NCBI RefSeq assembly: GCF_001618425.1
Contig: NZ_BDCU01000062.1
Location: 20,439 to 84,438, forward strand
Direction: 5' to 3'
DNA: 64,000 nt
Source: Nocardia fusca NBRC 14340
GTDB lineage: Bacteria; Actinomycetota; Actinomycetes; Mycobacteriales; Mycobacteriaceae
This document shows positions 33,392-42,120 of the stretch, in pieces. Within the stretch, counting starts at the first letter, position 1; each line of letters starts with the position of its first letter. The notes below the pieces were generated by a model, which saw nothing but the letters and a program-made list of their open reading frames with translations, did not search any database and had not been told where the DNA came from. Made by a program: the position numbers and the translations under genes.

Positions 33392-33919
33392 GTGAGCAGC
33401 CGACGTGACCTGCTGCGCTGGCAATTCGACCTGGTCTGGTCGCTGTCCCAGCTGCATTTCGAAGCCCTGACCGACGACGATACGCACTGGGCGCCCGCCG
33501 CGGTGAGCTGGACGGTGCACCGCGGCGCCGACGGCCTGTGGCGCGCCGATTTCGCGGAGACCGAACCCGATCCGATCCCGGTACCGACCATCGGGTGGCT
33601 GACCTGGCATATCGGCTGGTGGTGGAGTTCGGCCATTGCTCATGCCGAAGGCCGGCCGGTGCCCGAACGCACCGAGGTGTACTGGCCGGGCGATACCGCC
33701 GCGGCTCTGGATTGGCTGAACACCCTGCGTACCCAGTGGCTCGCGGTCCTCGACCGTGCCGGCGACGCGGAACTGGATGCCGCCACCTCCTATCCCTGGC
33801 CCGCGGAAGCCGGACTGACCGTCGCGCACCTGGCCGCCTGGGTCGGTGCCGAGCTGATGAAGAACGCGACCGAGATCGGCCAGTTGCGGATGCTACGTGC
33901 CGCCGGACCGGCTCGTTGA
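33392..33919 (+). CDS. DinB-superfamily protein
   Basis: 175-residue four-helix-bundle protein of the DinB/YfiT type. It opens with SSRRDLLRWQFDLVWSLSQL and has the metal-ligand histidine in TIGWLTWHIGWWWSSAIAHA near residue 75; a later AHLAAWVGAELMKN supplies the C-terminal histidine. Such proteins are putative metal-dependent enzymes, sometimes thiol (mycothiol) transferases; the substrate is unknown. GTG 33392 is chosen (CAGGCT eight bases upstream); GTG 33374 is possible. It is divergent from infC and lies 31 bases before the DUF1844 gene. Confidence 0.82.
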   Translation: MSSRRDLLRWQFDLVWSLSQLHFEALTDDDTHWAPAAVSWTVHRGADGLWRADFAETEPDPIPVPTIGWLTWHIGWWWSSAIAHAEGRPVPERTEVYWPGDTAAALDWLNTLRTQWLAVLDRAGDAELDAATSYPWPAEAGLTVAHLAAWVGAELMKNATEIGQLRMLRAAGPAR

Positions 33920-33950
33920 GCCACCCGCCGGGTTCTCTAGCCTGGGACCC

Positions 33951-34292
33951 ATGACCGAACAGCCCGAAGGCGATGTGCGTGAGTTGGCCGATATCCCCGC
34001 CGTGGAGGTGATCAGCCGCGCCGCCGTGATGCTGATGAGCTCGGCGGCGGAGAAGCTCGGGCTCGGTGACGACGATCCGGACAACAGCCCGCGCCGCGAT
34101 ATGGACGAAGCACGGCGTGTGATCACCGCGCTGGCCGGGCTGATCACCGCGTCGGTGGAGTATCTGGGCCCGCACGCCGGACCGCTGCGGGAAGGGCTGC
34201 AGTCGCTGCAGAAGGCGTTCCGGGAGAGTTCGGCGGTTCCCGACGCACCCGGTGCCGGGCCGGGCGAGAAGTACACCGGCCCGGTCCACTGA
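33951..34292 (+). CDS. DUF1844 protein
   Basis: 113-residue helical protein of unknown function. The family core is DIPAVEVISRAAVMLMSSAA, EKLGLGD and DMDEARRVITALAGLITASV, and it is typically encoded beside infC in actinobacteria, as here. ATG 33951 has TAGCCT seven bases upstream and no Shine-Dalgarno, so it should be leaderless. The last 25 residues are Pro/Gly-rich. A role connected to translation is suggested only by position. Confidence 0.87.
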   Translation: MTEQPEGDVRELADIPAVEVISRAAVMLMSSAAEKLGLGDDDPDNSPRRDMDEARRVITALAGLITASVEYLGPHAGPLREGLQSLQKAFRESSAVPDAPGAGPGEKYTGPVH

Positions 34293-34687
34293 CCTTCGCG
34301 CCGGAAGCCGTTCACCGGCCGAACCCCGCGGCTCGACCGGCTCCGGCATTCCAGCTCGCGCGGAACGCACACCCGAACCGGGAGATCGCCGAGGGCACCG
34401 ACTACGGCGGAAACAGCGAATCGCGCTGCACCCGCGCGGCTGAATGTTTCGTGGGCGGCGGCAGGTACACGTCCGGCCCGGCTCGACATTGCTCGGAGTA
34501 CACAGAGTTCTGGGGCCAGCAGATCCGCGACACAGCGTCTCGGCGCAGCGCTGAGGAGGTCGCGCGGGCGCGTCCGGCGCTCGTAACTTTTCTGCACGCG
34601 GTGCCGCGGGCGCCCCGTGAACGGGAGTCGTTGCCCGATCACCACGGCGATCGGGCGGGACACCCGCTTTACCTGCCGACGGGGTGG
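34293..34687. other. 395-base intergenic region after DUF1844
   Basis: No credible gene. Frames open on either strand here have no ribosome-binding site and no recognisable product. The sequence just before the terpene-synthase stop includes short G+C-rich inverted segments (CGATCACCACGGCGATCG near 34638) that could terminate the minus-strand transcript. I see no tRNA, repeat or mobile-element end. Confidence 0.5.
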
Positions 34688-36733
34688 TTACAGCGCGGTG
34701 TGCACCGGGCCCGGGGCTGGTTGGTAGATCTCTCGGCGCAGGCGTTCGAAGTCCGGCTCCGGCGCTTCGGAAGCGGAGGTTTGCGTGTGCCGATCGCTGT
34801 GAGGTACCGACAGTGCCATGCCGGTCACGGTTTCGTAGACCGCCGAGTACTTTTTCTTCGGCCCGGACAGGCCGGGAAGCATGCGCAGCAGCGTGGGGAT
34901 GTAGCGGGCCACCGTGTAGAGCTGAGCCCGGTGCTCCGCGAGCTGGCGCTGCACCTGCTCGATGGCTTCGCTGCGGGTGCATCCGGTTTCGTGGCGGATG
35001 GCCCGAACCAGGTTGTAGGGGACTTGGTCGGCCTCGTCCTGATCGATCCCCACCAGGTCGTTCTCCACGAACGCCACAAAGAAGGCGAGCTCCTCGAGAC
35101 GGCGGAAAACGGGGTGGTTGCGCAGTACCGGCGGCAGTTCGTAGTCGTGGTGCACCTCCAATAAGGCCATGGCGACGTCGAACCCGCTGGTCGACCTTCG
35201 CAGCGGCAGATACTCCGCTGTCGAAGGGATGTAGCCGCTGAGGCGATGGTGCGCTTCGCGTTCGGCAGCTTCGTACCATTCCTCCAGGTTGTCGAGGAAC
35301 TGCTCCTGCCAGCGGGTGCTGCGGCCCGCCCGCACGCGCGGCCACAAACTCGCCCAGGCCGTCGGGAGCGCCCCGGGCCGCCACGGGTTCTCCGGGTCCT
35401 GGCGCAATGTTGCCACCAGGCCACGCTTCAGCGCGGCGATGGCTTCCGGATCCTTCAGCCGCGGATCCTCGAACAGGTCATCCCACAGGAGGCAGAGCAT
35501 GCCCAGGCCGGCCGAGGTCTGTTCATGGTCGGCGTCCGGTGAAGCAACTGCCGGCATCACGGCTGCCAGAAGCCCGAATCCGCCCGCCCACCGGCGGTGG
35601 TTCAACTCGGCCGCGGATGCGGCAAGGCCGGTGTCCACCAACCAACTCCGCACCCATGACAGGACATGCGGCGGCAGTTCCTTACTGTCGGCCCGGGGTG
35701 ACTGCTTCGAAGGTGGGGAGACCACCGGCAGCGAAGCTCGCCGGTCGAGTGCGGACCGGGCGTAGGCGATCATCGCGTGGACCGCGCGCGGGTCGACGGG
35801 CAACTCGGTGAGCTGTCCGGCGGCCTGGTCGATGAATTCGTCGGCCATCGCCTGCGCTTCCTCCACGGCGCCGGAGGCAATGACAAGCGCACGGGCACGG
35901 GCGGCCTCCTCCCCGGTCATTCCTGCGCGCAGCAGCCGGGCGAGACCGCGGTCGCGGGCGGCGGCACGGATCACAGGGAGGGTATAGATGCCCTCGGGTA
36001 GGTCCGTGTTGACGGGTTTGCCGATTTCTTCGGCCGTCGCGGTCAAATCGAGGATGTCATCACGGAGCTGGTAGGCCAGCCCGAGATATCGGCCGAATCG
36101 GGCCAGTGCCTCTTCTTGATCGTCAGGCCGGCCGGCCGCCATCGCGCCCACCCGGCAGGCCAGCGCCAGCAACGCCGCGGTCTTGCCGTCGCTCGCTTCC
36201 AGGTAGGACTGTTCACTGCGGGAGGCCACATACTGGTCGGCGGCCTCGATCACCATGCCCGCGCACATCTGCTCGCCCGTACTCGCGCCCGCGAGCGCTT
36301 CGCGCTGCCCGAGTTCGGCCAGTAAGCGCCCGCCCGCGAATATCACGGAGTCTCCACCCAGCACCGCGAGCCGCGAACCCCATACCGCGTTGGCACTGGG
36401 CCGGCCCCGACGCTCATAGGCGTGATCGATGACGTCGTCATGGTGGAGCGAACCCAGGTGCAGCAACTCCACCGCGGCAGCGGCGCGCACCGCCCGGTCC
36501 CCGGCCGGGATCGCGGGATCGGTGAGCAAGTAATACGACAGCAACGTCAGCGTGGGCCGAACCAGGCGGCGAGAGGTATCGGGCCCGTCGTCGGTGAGCG
36601 CCGTCAGCTCCGGCCTGGCTCGGAATCGCATGGGTCCGAGAACGTCACGAACGCGGCCCAGGTCCGCCTCCAGATGCGGGAAGACATCGAGATCGATTTC
36701 ACTTGGCACGCGCACGCTCCTGACCGGATACAT
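34688..36733 (-). CDS. Fused polyprenyl diphosphate synthase-class I terpene synthase
   Basis: 681-residue two-domain protein. Residues about 1-335 form an E-type prenyl diphosphate synthase: first Asp motif DDVID (99-103), second DDILD (225-229), RRLVRP (55-60) and GKPVNTDLPEG (238-248). A Pro/Ser linker (336-355) leads to a class-I terpene synthase: WDDLFED with D418, D419 and D423; pyrophosphate-sensor Arg R512; and a variant NSE triad NDLVGIDQDE (N558, G562, D566/E567), exactly 46 residues after R512. KKKY (626-629) may replace the usual RY pair. The protein could make its own prenyl diphosphate and cyclise it. Small residues before DDVID (G94, S95) argue for a product longer than FPP. 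ATG 36733 (AGGTGA upstream) or GTG 36709. No tailoring gene is adjacent. Confidence 0.85.
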   Translation of the reverse strand: MYPVRSVRVPSEIDLDVFPHLEADLGRVRDVLGPMRFRARPELTALTDDGPDTSRRLVRPTLTLLSYYLLTDPAIPAGDRAVRAAAAVELLHLGSLHHDDVIDHAYERRGRPSANAVWGSRLAVLGGDSVIFAGGRLLAELGQREALAGASTGEQMCAGMVIEAADQYVASRSEQSYLEASDGKTAALLALACRVGAMAAGRPDDQEEALARFGRYLGLAYQLRDDILDLTATAEEIGKPVNTDLPEGIYTLPVIRAAARDRGLARLLRAGMTGEEAARARALVIASGAVEEAQAMADEFIDQAAGQLTELPVDPRAVHAMIAYARSALDRRASLPVVSPPSKQSPRADSKELPPHVLSWVRSWLVDTGLAASAAELNHRRWAGGFGLLAAVMPAVASPDADHEQTSAGLGMLCLLWDDLFEDPRLKDPEAIAALKRGLVATLRQDPENPWRPGALPTAWASLWPRVRAGRSTRWQEQFLDNLEEWYEAAEREAHHRLSGYIPSTAEYLPLRRSTSGFDVAMALLEVHHDYELPPVLRNHPVFRRLEELAFFVAFVENDLVGIDQDEADQVPYNLVRAIRHETGCTRSEAIEQVQRQLAEHRAQLYTVARYIPTLLRMLPGLSGPKKKYSAVYETVTGMALSVPHSDRHTQTSASEAPEPDFERLRREIYQPAPGPVHTAL

Positions 36734-37393
36734 CGAGTCACCTACAACAGTTGATCACTGGAATTTTGACACCACCTCGAACGAAAGATGTTGATATACG
36801 CCGATTTCGGCATCCCACGACTCGCTGACACCGGCGTGGTGAGCGCCGTTGCGGGCACCGTGGCCACCCGGCGATCTGCTCGGGCGCCCAACATGATCCG
36901 AGTTCGTGTTCCACCGGGACCGCAACTGCGGGGATACCGCGAGTTCGCACCGGTTCCAGCCGTCACGCTCGCTGAGAGGCCGACCGGTCGGTGGCTGTGC
37001 GCCGGCAGCGGACTACCGACCGACCGCGATATCGAACCGAGCGACTCACCTGCCCACCGCCGTCCCACGACTCGTGTCCGAGTCTCGTCGCCCCCTCATT
37101 GCGCCTCGTCGTCGGACTTGTTCGGCGGAGTATCGGATACGGCTCGGCGGTTGTGCGCAGCGATCGGTTCCTTCGGCGTGAGGGTGGTCTTCCGGAGGCC
37201 GTTGTCGAGATAGCCGATCGCGTGCGGGCACAGGGTTTGCCTGCGCTGTTCGTACACGCGAGTCAGGGGCGGCAGAATACATCCCACTGAGGAGGTACCT
37301 GATGCGATTACGTGGTGCTCGATCGTTTCCTTTCGATGAGGAACAGCAGGGCGGGCATCCCGCCGGACCCGGGCGGCGAACCGGGCCGGTAGG
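36734..37393. other. 660-base region between the terpene synthase and uvrA
   Basis: Holds the terpene-synthase promoter region; the first 60 bases (36735-36800) are distinctly A+T-richer than the surroundings, with TTTTGACACC and GTTGATATACG segments. No recognisable gene, tRNA or mobile element follows. A frame from ATG 37302 has a strong GAGGAGG at six bases but after 30 codons runs antisense through the uvrA 3-prime end, so I do not call it. The region could be an insertion scar of the terpene-synthase gene. Confidence 0.4.
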
Positions 37394-40300
37394 TCAACGC
37401 AGGGCAGCGGCCTTGCGGGCCAGACGTTTCGCTTTCTGCGCATCCGGTACCTTCGCAGCCGGTTCGTCGGTTGCGGTCGCCTTCTTCTTCGCCGGTGCAG
37501 CAGACTTCTTCGCTGCCGCCGCGGTCTTTTTCGCCGGGTGCGTCTTATTCGCCGAGACCCCTGCGGCCGGTTCGGCCAGGATCTCCTTCAGGAATTGGCC
37601 GGTGTAACTGTCCGGATTCGCGGCGATGTCCTCGGGGGTCCCGTCGCCGACCACCGTGCCGCCACCGGAACCGCCCTCGGGACCCATATCGATCACCCAG
37701 TCCGCGGTCTTGATCACATCGAGGTTGTGCTCGATGACGATCACCGTGTTGCCCTTGTCCACCAGGCCGTTGATCACCGCGAGCAGTTTGCGGATGTCCT
37801 CGAAGTGCAGGCCGGTGGTGGGTTCGTCGAGAATGTAGACCGTCCGCCCGTTGGAGCGTTTCTGCAGTTCGGCGGCCAGTTTCACACGCTGCGCCTCACC
37901 GCCGGACAGCGTCGTCGCGCTCTGCCCGAGCCGCACATAACCCAGCCCCACATCGACCAGGGTCGACAGGTAGCGGTGGATGGAGGTCACCGGTTCGAAG
38001 AACTCGGCGGCCTCCTCGATGGGCATATCGAGGACCTCGGCGATGGTCTTGCCCTTGTAGTGCACCTCGAGGGTTTCCCGGTTGTAGCGGGCGCCGTGGC
38101 AGACCTCGCACGGCACGTACACATCCGGCAGGAAGTTCATCTCGATCTTGAGCGTGCCGTCGCCCGAGCAGGCTTCGCACCGGCCGCCCTTCACATTGAA
38201 CGAGAACCGGCCCGGCTGGTACCCACGCACCTTGGCCTCGGTGGTGGAGGCGAACAAGCTGCGGATTTTGTCGAACACCCCGGTGTAGGTGGCCGGATTG
38301 GACCGCGGCGTACGCCCGATGGGCGACTGGTCCACCCGCACCAGCTTGTCCAGCTGATCGAGACCGTTGACCCGGGTGTGCCGGCCCGGTACCTGCCGGG
38401 CGCCGTTCAGCTTATTGGCCATCACGGTCGCCAGGATGTCGTTGACCAGGGTGGACTTACCGGACCCGGAAACACCGGTGACCGCGGTGAGCACACCCAG
38501 TGGGAAGGCCACATCGATACCCCGGAGATTGTTCTCGGTCGCCCCGACCACGGTGACCCGCCGCTTCTTGTTCACCGGGCGCCGCACCAGCGGGATCTCG
38601 ATCCGTTCCCGGCCCGACAGATAGGCACCGGTCAGCGAGTTCTCGTCGGTGAGCAGGTCGGCGTAGGTGCCGCTGTGCACCACCCGGCCGCCGTGTTCGC
38701 CGGCGAGCGGACCGATATCGACCACCCAGTCCGAGGCCCGGATGGTGTCCTCGTCGTGCTCGACCACGATCAGGGTGTTGCCCAGGTTCTTCAACCGGGT
38801 CAGCGTCTCGATGAGGCGCCGGTTGTCGCGCTGGTGCAGGCCGATGGACGGCTCGTCCAGCACGTAGAGCACCCCGACCAGACCCGACCCGATCTGGGTC
38901 GCCAGCCGGATACGCTGCGCCTCACCGCCGGAGAGGGTGGCCGCGGCCCGGGACAGTGTCAGATAGTCCAGGCCGACGTCGAGCAGGAAGCCCAGCCGCG
39001 CCTGCACCTCCTTGAGCACCTGCCCGGCAATGGCCGCCTGCCGTTCGCCCAGGGTCAGCGCGTTCAGGAACTGTGAGCAGTCGCGGATGGACAGTTCGCT
39101 GACCTCGGCGATCGACTTCCGCTCCGAATCCGCCGTGAGGGTGACCGCCAGGATCTCCGGCCGCAATCGGGCCCCGTTGCAGACCGGGCACGGCACATCG
39201 CGCATATAGCCCTCGTAGTGCTCCTTCATCTGCTCGGACTCGGTGGAGTCCAGCCGCCGCTGCAGGAACGGCATGACCCCTTCGAAATCGGCGTAGTAGG
39301 AGCGTTTGCGGCCGTAGCGGTTGGTGTAGACGATGTGCACCTGGTCGGAACTGCCCTCGAGGACCGCCTTGCGCGCCCGCGGCGGCAGCTCCCGCCAGGG
39401 GGTGTCCAGATCGAACCCCTGCGCCGCCGCCAGCCCGGACAGCAGCCGCAGGAAGTATTCGGCGCTCTGCCCGCGCGACCACGGCGCGATGGCCCCGTCG
39501 GCCAGGCTCAGTTCCGGATCGGGCACCACCAGTTCCGGATCGACCTCCTTGCGGATACCCAGACCGGTGCAGTCGGGGCAGGCGCCGTAGGGCGAGTTGA
39601 AGGAGAACGACCGCGGTTCGAGGTCCTCGATATCCAGGGGATGACCGTTGGGGCAGGCCAGTTTCTCGGAGAAACGGCGCTCCCGGTCGTGCGCGTGCTC
39701 GTCCCGGTCCACGAAATCGAGCACCACGATGCCGTCGGCGAGACGCAGCGCCGTTTCGATGGAATCGGTGAGCCGCTGTTTGGCGGTCGGCTTCACGGCG
39801 AGGCGGTCCACCACCACCTCGACATCGTGCTTTTCCTGCTTCTTCAGCTTCGGCGGATCGGTGAGCGGATACACCACGCCGTCCACCCGGACCCGGGCGT
39901 AGCCCTGCGCGTGCAGCTGGTCGAAGAGGTCGACGAACTCACCCTTGCGGGTGCGCACCACTGGCGCCAGCACCTGGAACCGGACACCCGGTTCCATGGC
40001 CAGGACTTGGTCGACGATCTGCTGCGGGGTCTGTTTGGCGATCAGCTCCGAGCACACCGGGCAGTGCGGGACACCGGCGCGGGCGTACAGCAGGCGCAGA
40101 TAGTCGTGGACCTCGGTGATGGTGCCGACCGTGGACCGGGGGTTGCGGTTGGTGGATTTCTGGTCGATCGAGACGGCGGGTGAGAGCCCCTCGATGAAGT
40201 CCACATCGGGTTTGTCCATCTGGCCGAGGAACTGCCGGGCGTAGGCCGACAACGATTCCACGTAGCGGCGCTGCCCCTCCGCGAAGATCGTGTCGAACGC

Positions 40301-40423
40301 CAGGCTGGACTTACCCGACCCGGACAAACCGGTGAAGACGATGAGACTGTCGCGGGGCAGATCGAGATCGACCCCTTTGAGATTGTGCTCCCGCGCTCCG
40401 CGCACAGTCAGGCGTTCCGCCAC
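37394..40423 (-). CDS. uvrA: Excinuclease ABC subunit A, with Lys/Ala-rich tail
   Basis: 1009-residue damage-recognition ATPase of nucleotide-excision repair. Both ABC modules are intact: Walker A GLSGSGKSSLAFDT and GVSGSGKSTLVNDI, two LSGGEAQR signatures, and Walker B YVLDEPSIGLH and YILDEPTTGLH. Zinc-finger cysteines are present (CPDCTGLG; GGRCEACSGDG and CEVCHG). The final 59 residues, from about 951, are an added tail with AKK repeats (HPAKKTAAAAKKSAAPAKKK) resembling histone-H1-like actinobacterial tails, which should bind DNA non-specifically. GTG 40423. I see no clear SOS box immediately upstream. The partner uvrB is at 49029-51221. Confidence 0.98.
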   Translation of the reverse strand: MAERLTVRGAREHNLKGVDLDLPRDSLIVFTGLSGSGKSSLAFDTIFAEGQRRYVESLSAYARQFLGQMDKPDVDFIEGLSPAVSIDQKSTNRNPRSTVGTITEVHDYLRLLYARAGVPHCPVCSELIAKQTPQQIVDQVLAMEPGVRFQVLAPVVRTRKGEFVDLFDQLHAQGYARVRVDGVVYPLTDPPKLKKQEKHDVEVVVDRLAVKPTAKQRLTDSIETALRLADGIVVLDFVDRDEHAHDRERRFSEKLACPNGHPLDIEDLEPRSFSFNSPYGACPDCTGLGIRKEVDPELVVPDPELSLADGAIAPWSRGQSAEYFLRLLSGLAAAQGFDLDTPWRELPPRARKAVLEGSSDQVHIVYTNRYGRKRSYYADFEGVMPFLQRRLDSTESEQMKEHYEGYMRDVPCPVCNGARLRPEILAVTLTADSERKSIAEVSELSIRDCSQFLNALTLGERQAAIAGQVLKEVQARLGFLLDVGLDYLTLSRAAATLSGGEAQRIRLATQIGSGLVGVLYVLDEPSIGLHQRDNRRLIETLTRLKNLGNTLIVVEHDEDTIRASDWVVDIGPLAGEHGGRVVHSGTYADLLTDENSLTGAYLSGRERIEIPLVRRPVNKKRRVTVVGATENNLRGIDVAFPLGVLTAVTGVSGSGKSTLVNDILATVMANKLNGARQVPGRHTRVNGLDQLDKLVRVDQSPIGRTPRSNPATYTGVFDKIRSLFASTTEAKVRGYQPGRFSFNVKGGRCEACSGDGTLKIEMNFLPDVYVPCEVCHGARYNRETLEVHYKGKTIAEVLDMPIEEAAEFFEPVTSIHRYLSTLVDVGLGYVRLGQSATTLSGGEAQRVKLAAELQKRSNGRTVYILDEPTTGLHFEDIRKLLAVINGLVDKGNTVIVIEHNLDVIKTADWVIDMGPEGGSGGGTVVGDGTPEDIAANPDSYTGQFLKEILAEPAAGVSANKTHPAKKTAAAAKKSAAPAKKKATATDEPAAKVPDAQKAKRLARKAAALR

Positions 40424-40804
40424 CAGGTCGGTCCCTTCTCGTCATCGTTCGTCGTCGATAGTGCCGCCGCACCCGTCGCACCGTGTGGGTCACACCGTGG
40501 CCGCGACAGCGCGGTGAACGGCCCGATCCGCCCGGCCGGTATCCGCGGCCCGGGCCACAGGGCGGGCCCGCGGTGATGGTAGGACCGACCACCGACAAGT
40601 TTCGCCGGACGGCCGGTCCCGGGCGGTCACGGGGCGTGACCCGACTGCCGCGCCTACCCTCGTCGGGAGCGCCCCGGCAGGATCTCGGGGCGGGCGCCGG
40701 TAACCGGCGGCACGCGCCGGCCGGACGGGCTCACCAGTCCAGAGTAGGCCAACCCCGGGCGTCCAGGGGGCGTGGTACCGGCCACTCCCACCCCGGGCCG
40801 GCCG
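40424..40804. other. 381-base region upstream of uvrA
   Basis: Contains the uvrA promoter region on the minus strand (a CACTATCG segment lies about 45 bases before the GTG) and the 3-prime flank of the ketosynthase gene. Interrupted G+C-rich inverted repeats around 40548-40574 (CCGCGGCCCGGG / GGGCCCGCGG) may end the ketosynthase transcript. No gene is supported. Confidence 0.4.
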
Positions 40805-41977
40805 TCAGACGGCCGGACCCAGGATCACCGTGGAGTTGTTCCCGCCCATCCCGAGCGACAGCTTCGCGGTCAGCGCCGGACCCGCCGGCGCCGGTCCGTC
40901 CAGCAGCCGTGGATGCGCCGGCGCCACCGCGGGGGGCGCCGGGACGATGCCGCGCTCGTATCCCAGCGCCGCCGCCGCGAGCTCCACGGCCCCCGACGCG
41001 GACTGGCAATGCCCGGCCAGCGGCTTCATCGAGTACACCGCGGGCCGGTCGTCGAACACGCGGGCGAGTACATCGCGTTCGGCCCGGTCGCACTGGGCGG
41101 TCCCCGTACCGTGCGCGTTGAGGTAACCGATCTCGGCCGCGCCGACACCGGCGTCGAACAGCGCGCCCCGTACGCAGTCCACGATCCGGTCGTGGCTCGG
41201 TTCCACCGAGACCACATGATGGGCTTCGCTGTTCATCGCGCCACCGAGGACCCGGGCGTAGGCCCGGCCGGATCCGCGGCTCAGGACGAACCCCACCGCC
41301 GCCTCCCCCACACTGAATCCCCGGCTGCCCTCCTGGAACGGCCGGCATCCCTGCAGCGATTCGACGTCGACCACCGCGGCGCCGAGTTTCGCGAACTGCC
41401 GCACCAGTTCCGGGGTGGCCGACAGGTCCGAGGCCACGCACACCACATCGTCCGCCAGGCCGGCGGCCAGCCACAGCCGTGCCTGCAGTATCGCGACATT
41501 GGCCGAACTGCACGCGGCCGACACCCCCATCACCGGGCCGGTGAACCCGAACGCCTGGGTCACCACCGAGGCCGGGGTGGACGGCAGCAGCCGCAGGAAG
41601 TCCCGGCCGCGGAACCCGGCGCCGGCGGGACCGGAGAAGTCCCGCTGGTGCCGGACGTCGCCGAGCACGGCCGCGTGCACCAGCCCGACCCGCGGGCCGG
41701 GTTCCCAGCCGCGGGCCCGGGCATCGGCGACCGCCTCGTCGACCGCCGCGAACACCGCGCGCCCGTACCGGGTGCCGTAGCCGGGATCGCCGCCCTCGGG
41801 CACCAGCGCGGCCCAGCCCCCGGTCGCGGGGTCGATTCCGTAGCCGGCTTCGAATCGGGCCGCGGAGCGCCCGCTCAGGATTCCCTCCCAGAACGTCTCC
41901 CGCCCCCATCCGTATCCGGTGACCGCACCGATCCCGGTGATCGACATAAGATCGATGCTGAATCCGGTCCCCGCCAT
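40805..41977 (-). CDS. Stand-alone beta-ketoacyl synthase (KAS I/II fold)
   Basis: 390-residue thiolase-fold condensing enzyme. The catalytic triad is complete: Cys in MGVSAACSSANVAIL, His in YLNAHGTGTAQCDRA, and second His in MKPLAGHCQSASGAVE; the terminal LSLGMGGNNSTVIL glycine loop is present. ATG 41977 has GAGGAG six bases upstream. It resembles FabB/FabF or polyketide KS proteins but is encoded without ACP, ketoreductase or acyltransferase neighbours, so it must borrow its carrier protein. It is divergent from the PAS-GGDEF gene with an inverted repeat between. Substrate unknown. Confidence 0.85.
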   Translation of the reverse strand: MAGTGFSIDLMSITGIGAVTGYGWGRETFWEGILSGRSAARFEAGYGIDPATGGWAALVPEGGDPGYGTRYGRAVFAAVDEAVADARARGWEPGPRVGLVHAAVLGDVRHQRDFSGPAGAGFRGRDFLRLLPSTPASVVTQAFGFTGPVMGVSAACSSANVAILQARLWLAAGLADDVVCVASDLSATPELVRQFAKLGAAVVDVESLQGCRPFQEGSRGFSVGEAAVGFVLSRGSGRAYARVLGGAMNSEAHHVVSVEPSHDRIVDCVRGALFDAGVGAAEIGYLNAHGTGTAQCDRAERDVLARVFDDRPAVYSMKPLAGHCQSASGAVELAAAALGYERGIVPAPPAVAPAHPRLLDGPAPAGPALTAKLSLGMGGNNSTVILGPAV

Positions 41978-42029
41978 GACAATCTCCTCGCCGGTTCCCG
42001 CCCTCGGCACCGCCGGGAACACGTCATGG

Positions 42030-42049
42030 CGTGATCAATCCAGATCACG
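42030..42049. promoter_or_regulatory. Inverted repeat between ketosynthase and PAS-GGDEF genes
   Basis: CGTGATC (42030-42036), six-base spacer, GATCACG (42043-42049): perfect seven-base arms in the 143-base divergent intergenic region. Suitable as a dimeric-repressor operator for either gene. The regulator is unknown. Confidence 0.5.
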
Positions 42050-42120
42050 TCCACTATGTCCGATTTTATGCGTGTGGATACCGGAGTAGAGCCGTGTTTG
42101 AATGTCCGGGTCCGCCGACG

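Noticed and set aside
34451..35164. Plus-strand frame overlapping the terpene synthase
   Set aside because: Antisense to an unambiguous two-domain gene; no ribosome-binding site or recognisable product.
36890..37090. Possible tRNA or transposase remnant in the uvrA/terpene-synthase gap (GTTCG-type segments)
   Set aside because: No acceptor stem, anticodon arm or TTCRANYC loop could be assembled, and no inverted-repeat ends or transposase motif were found.
34293..37393. Terpenoid biosynthetic gene cluster around the fused synthase
   Set aside because: Neighbours are housekeeping (infC side, uvrA side); no P450, glycosyltransferase, MEP-pathway or transporter gene adjoins it. Only the single gene is supported.
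37302..37607. 101-codon plus-strand frame with a strong GAGGAGG ribosome-binding site
   Set aside because: After about 30 codons it runs antisense through the coding 3-prime end of uvrA, and the product mirrors the Lys/Ala tail as Phe/Ala repeats. No family match; probably chance.
42031..42120. Extended N-terminus of the PAS-GGDEF protein from GTG 42031
   Set aside because: That start lies inside the inverted repeat and the added residues are not PAS-like; ATG 42121 gives the normal protein start.
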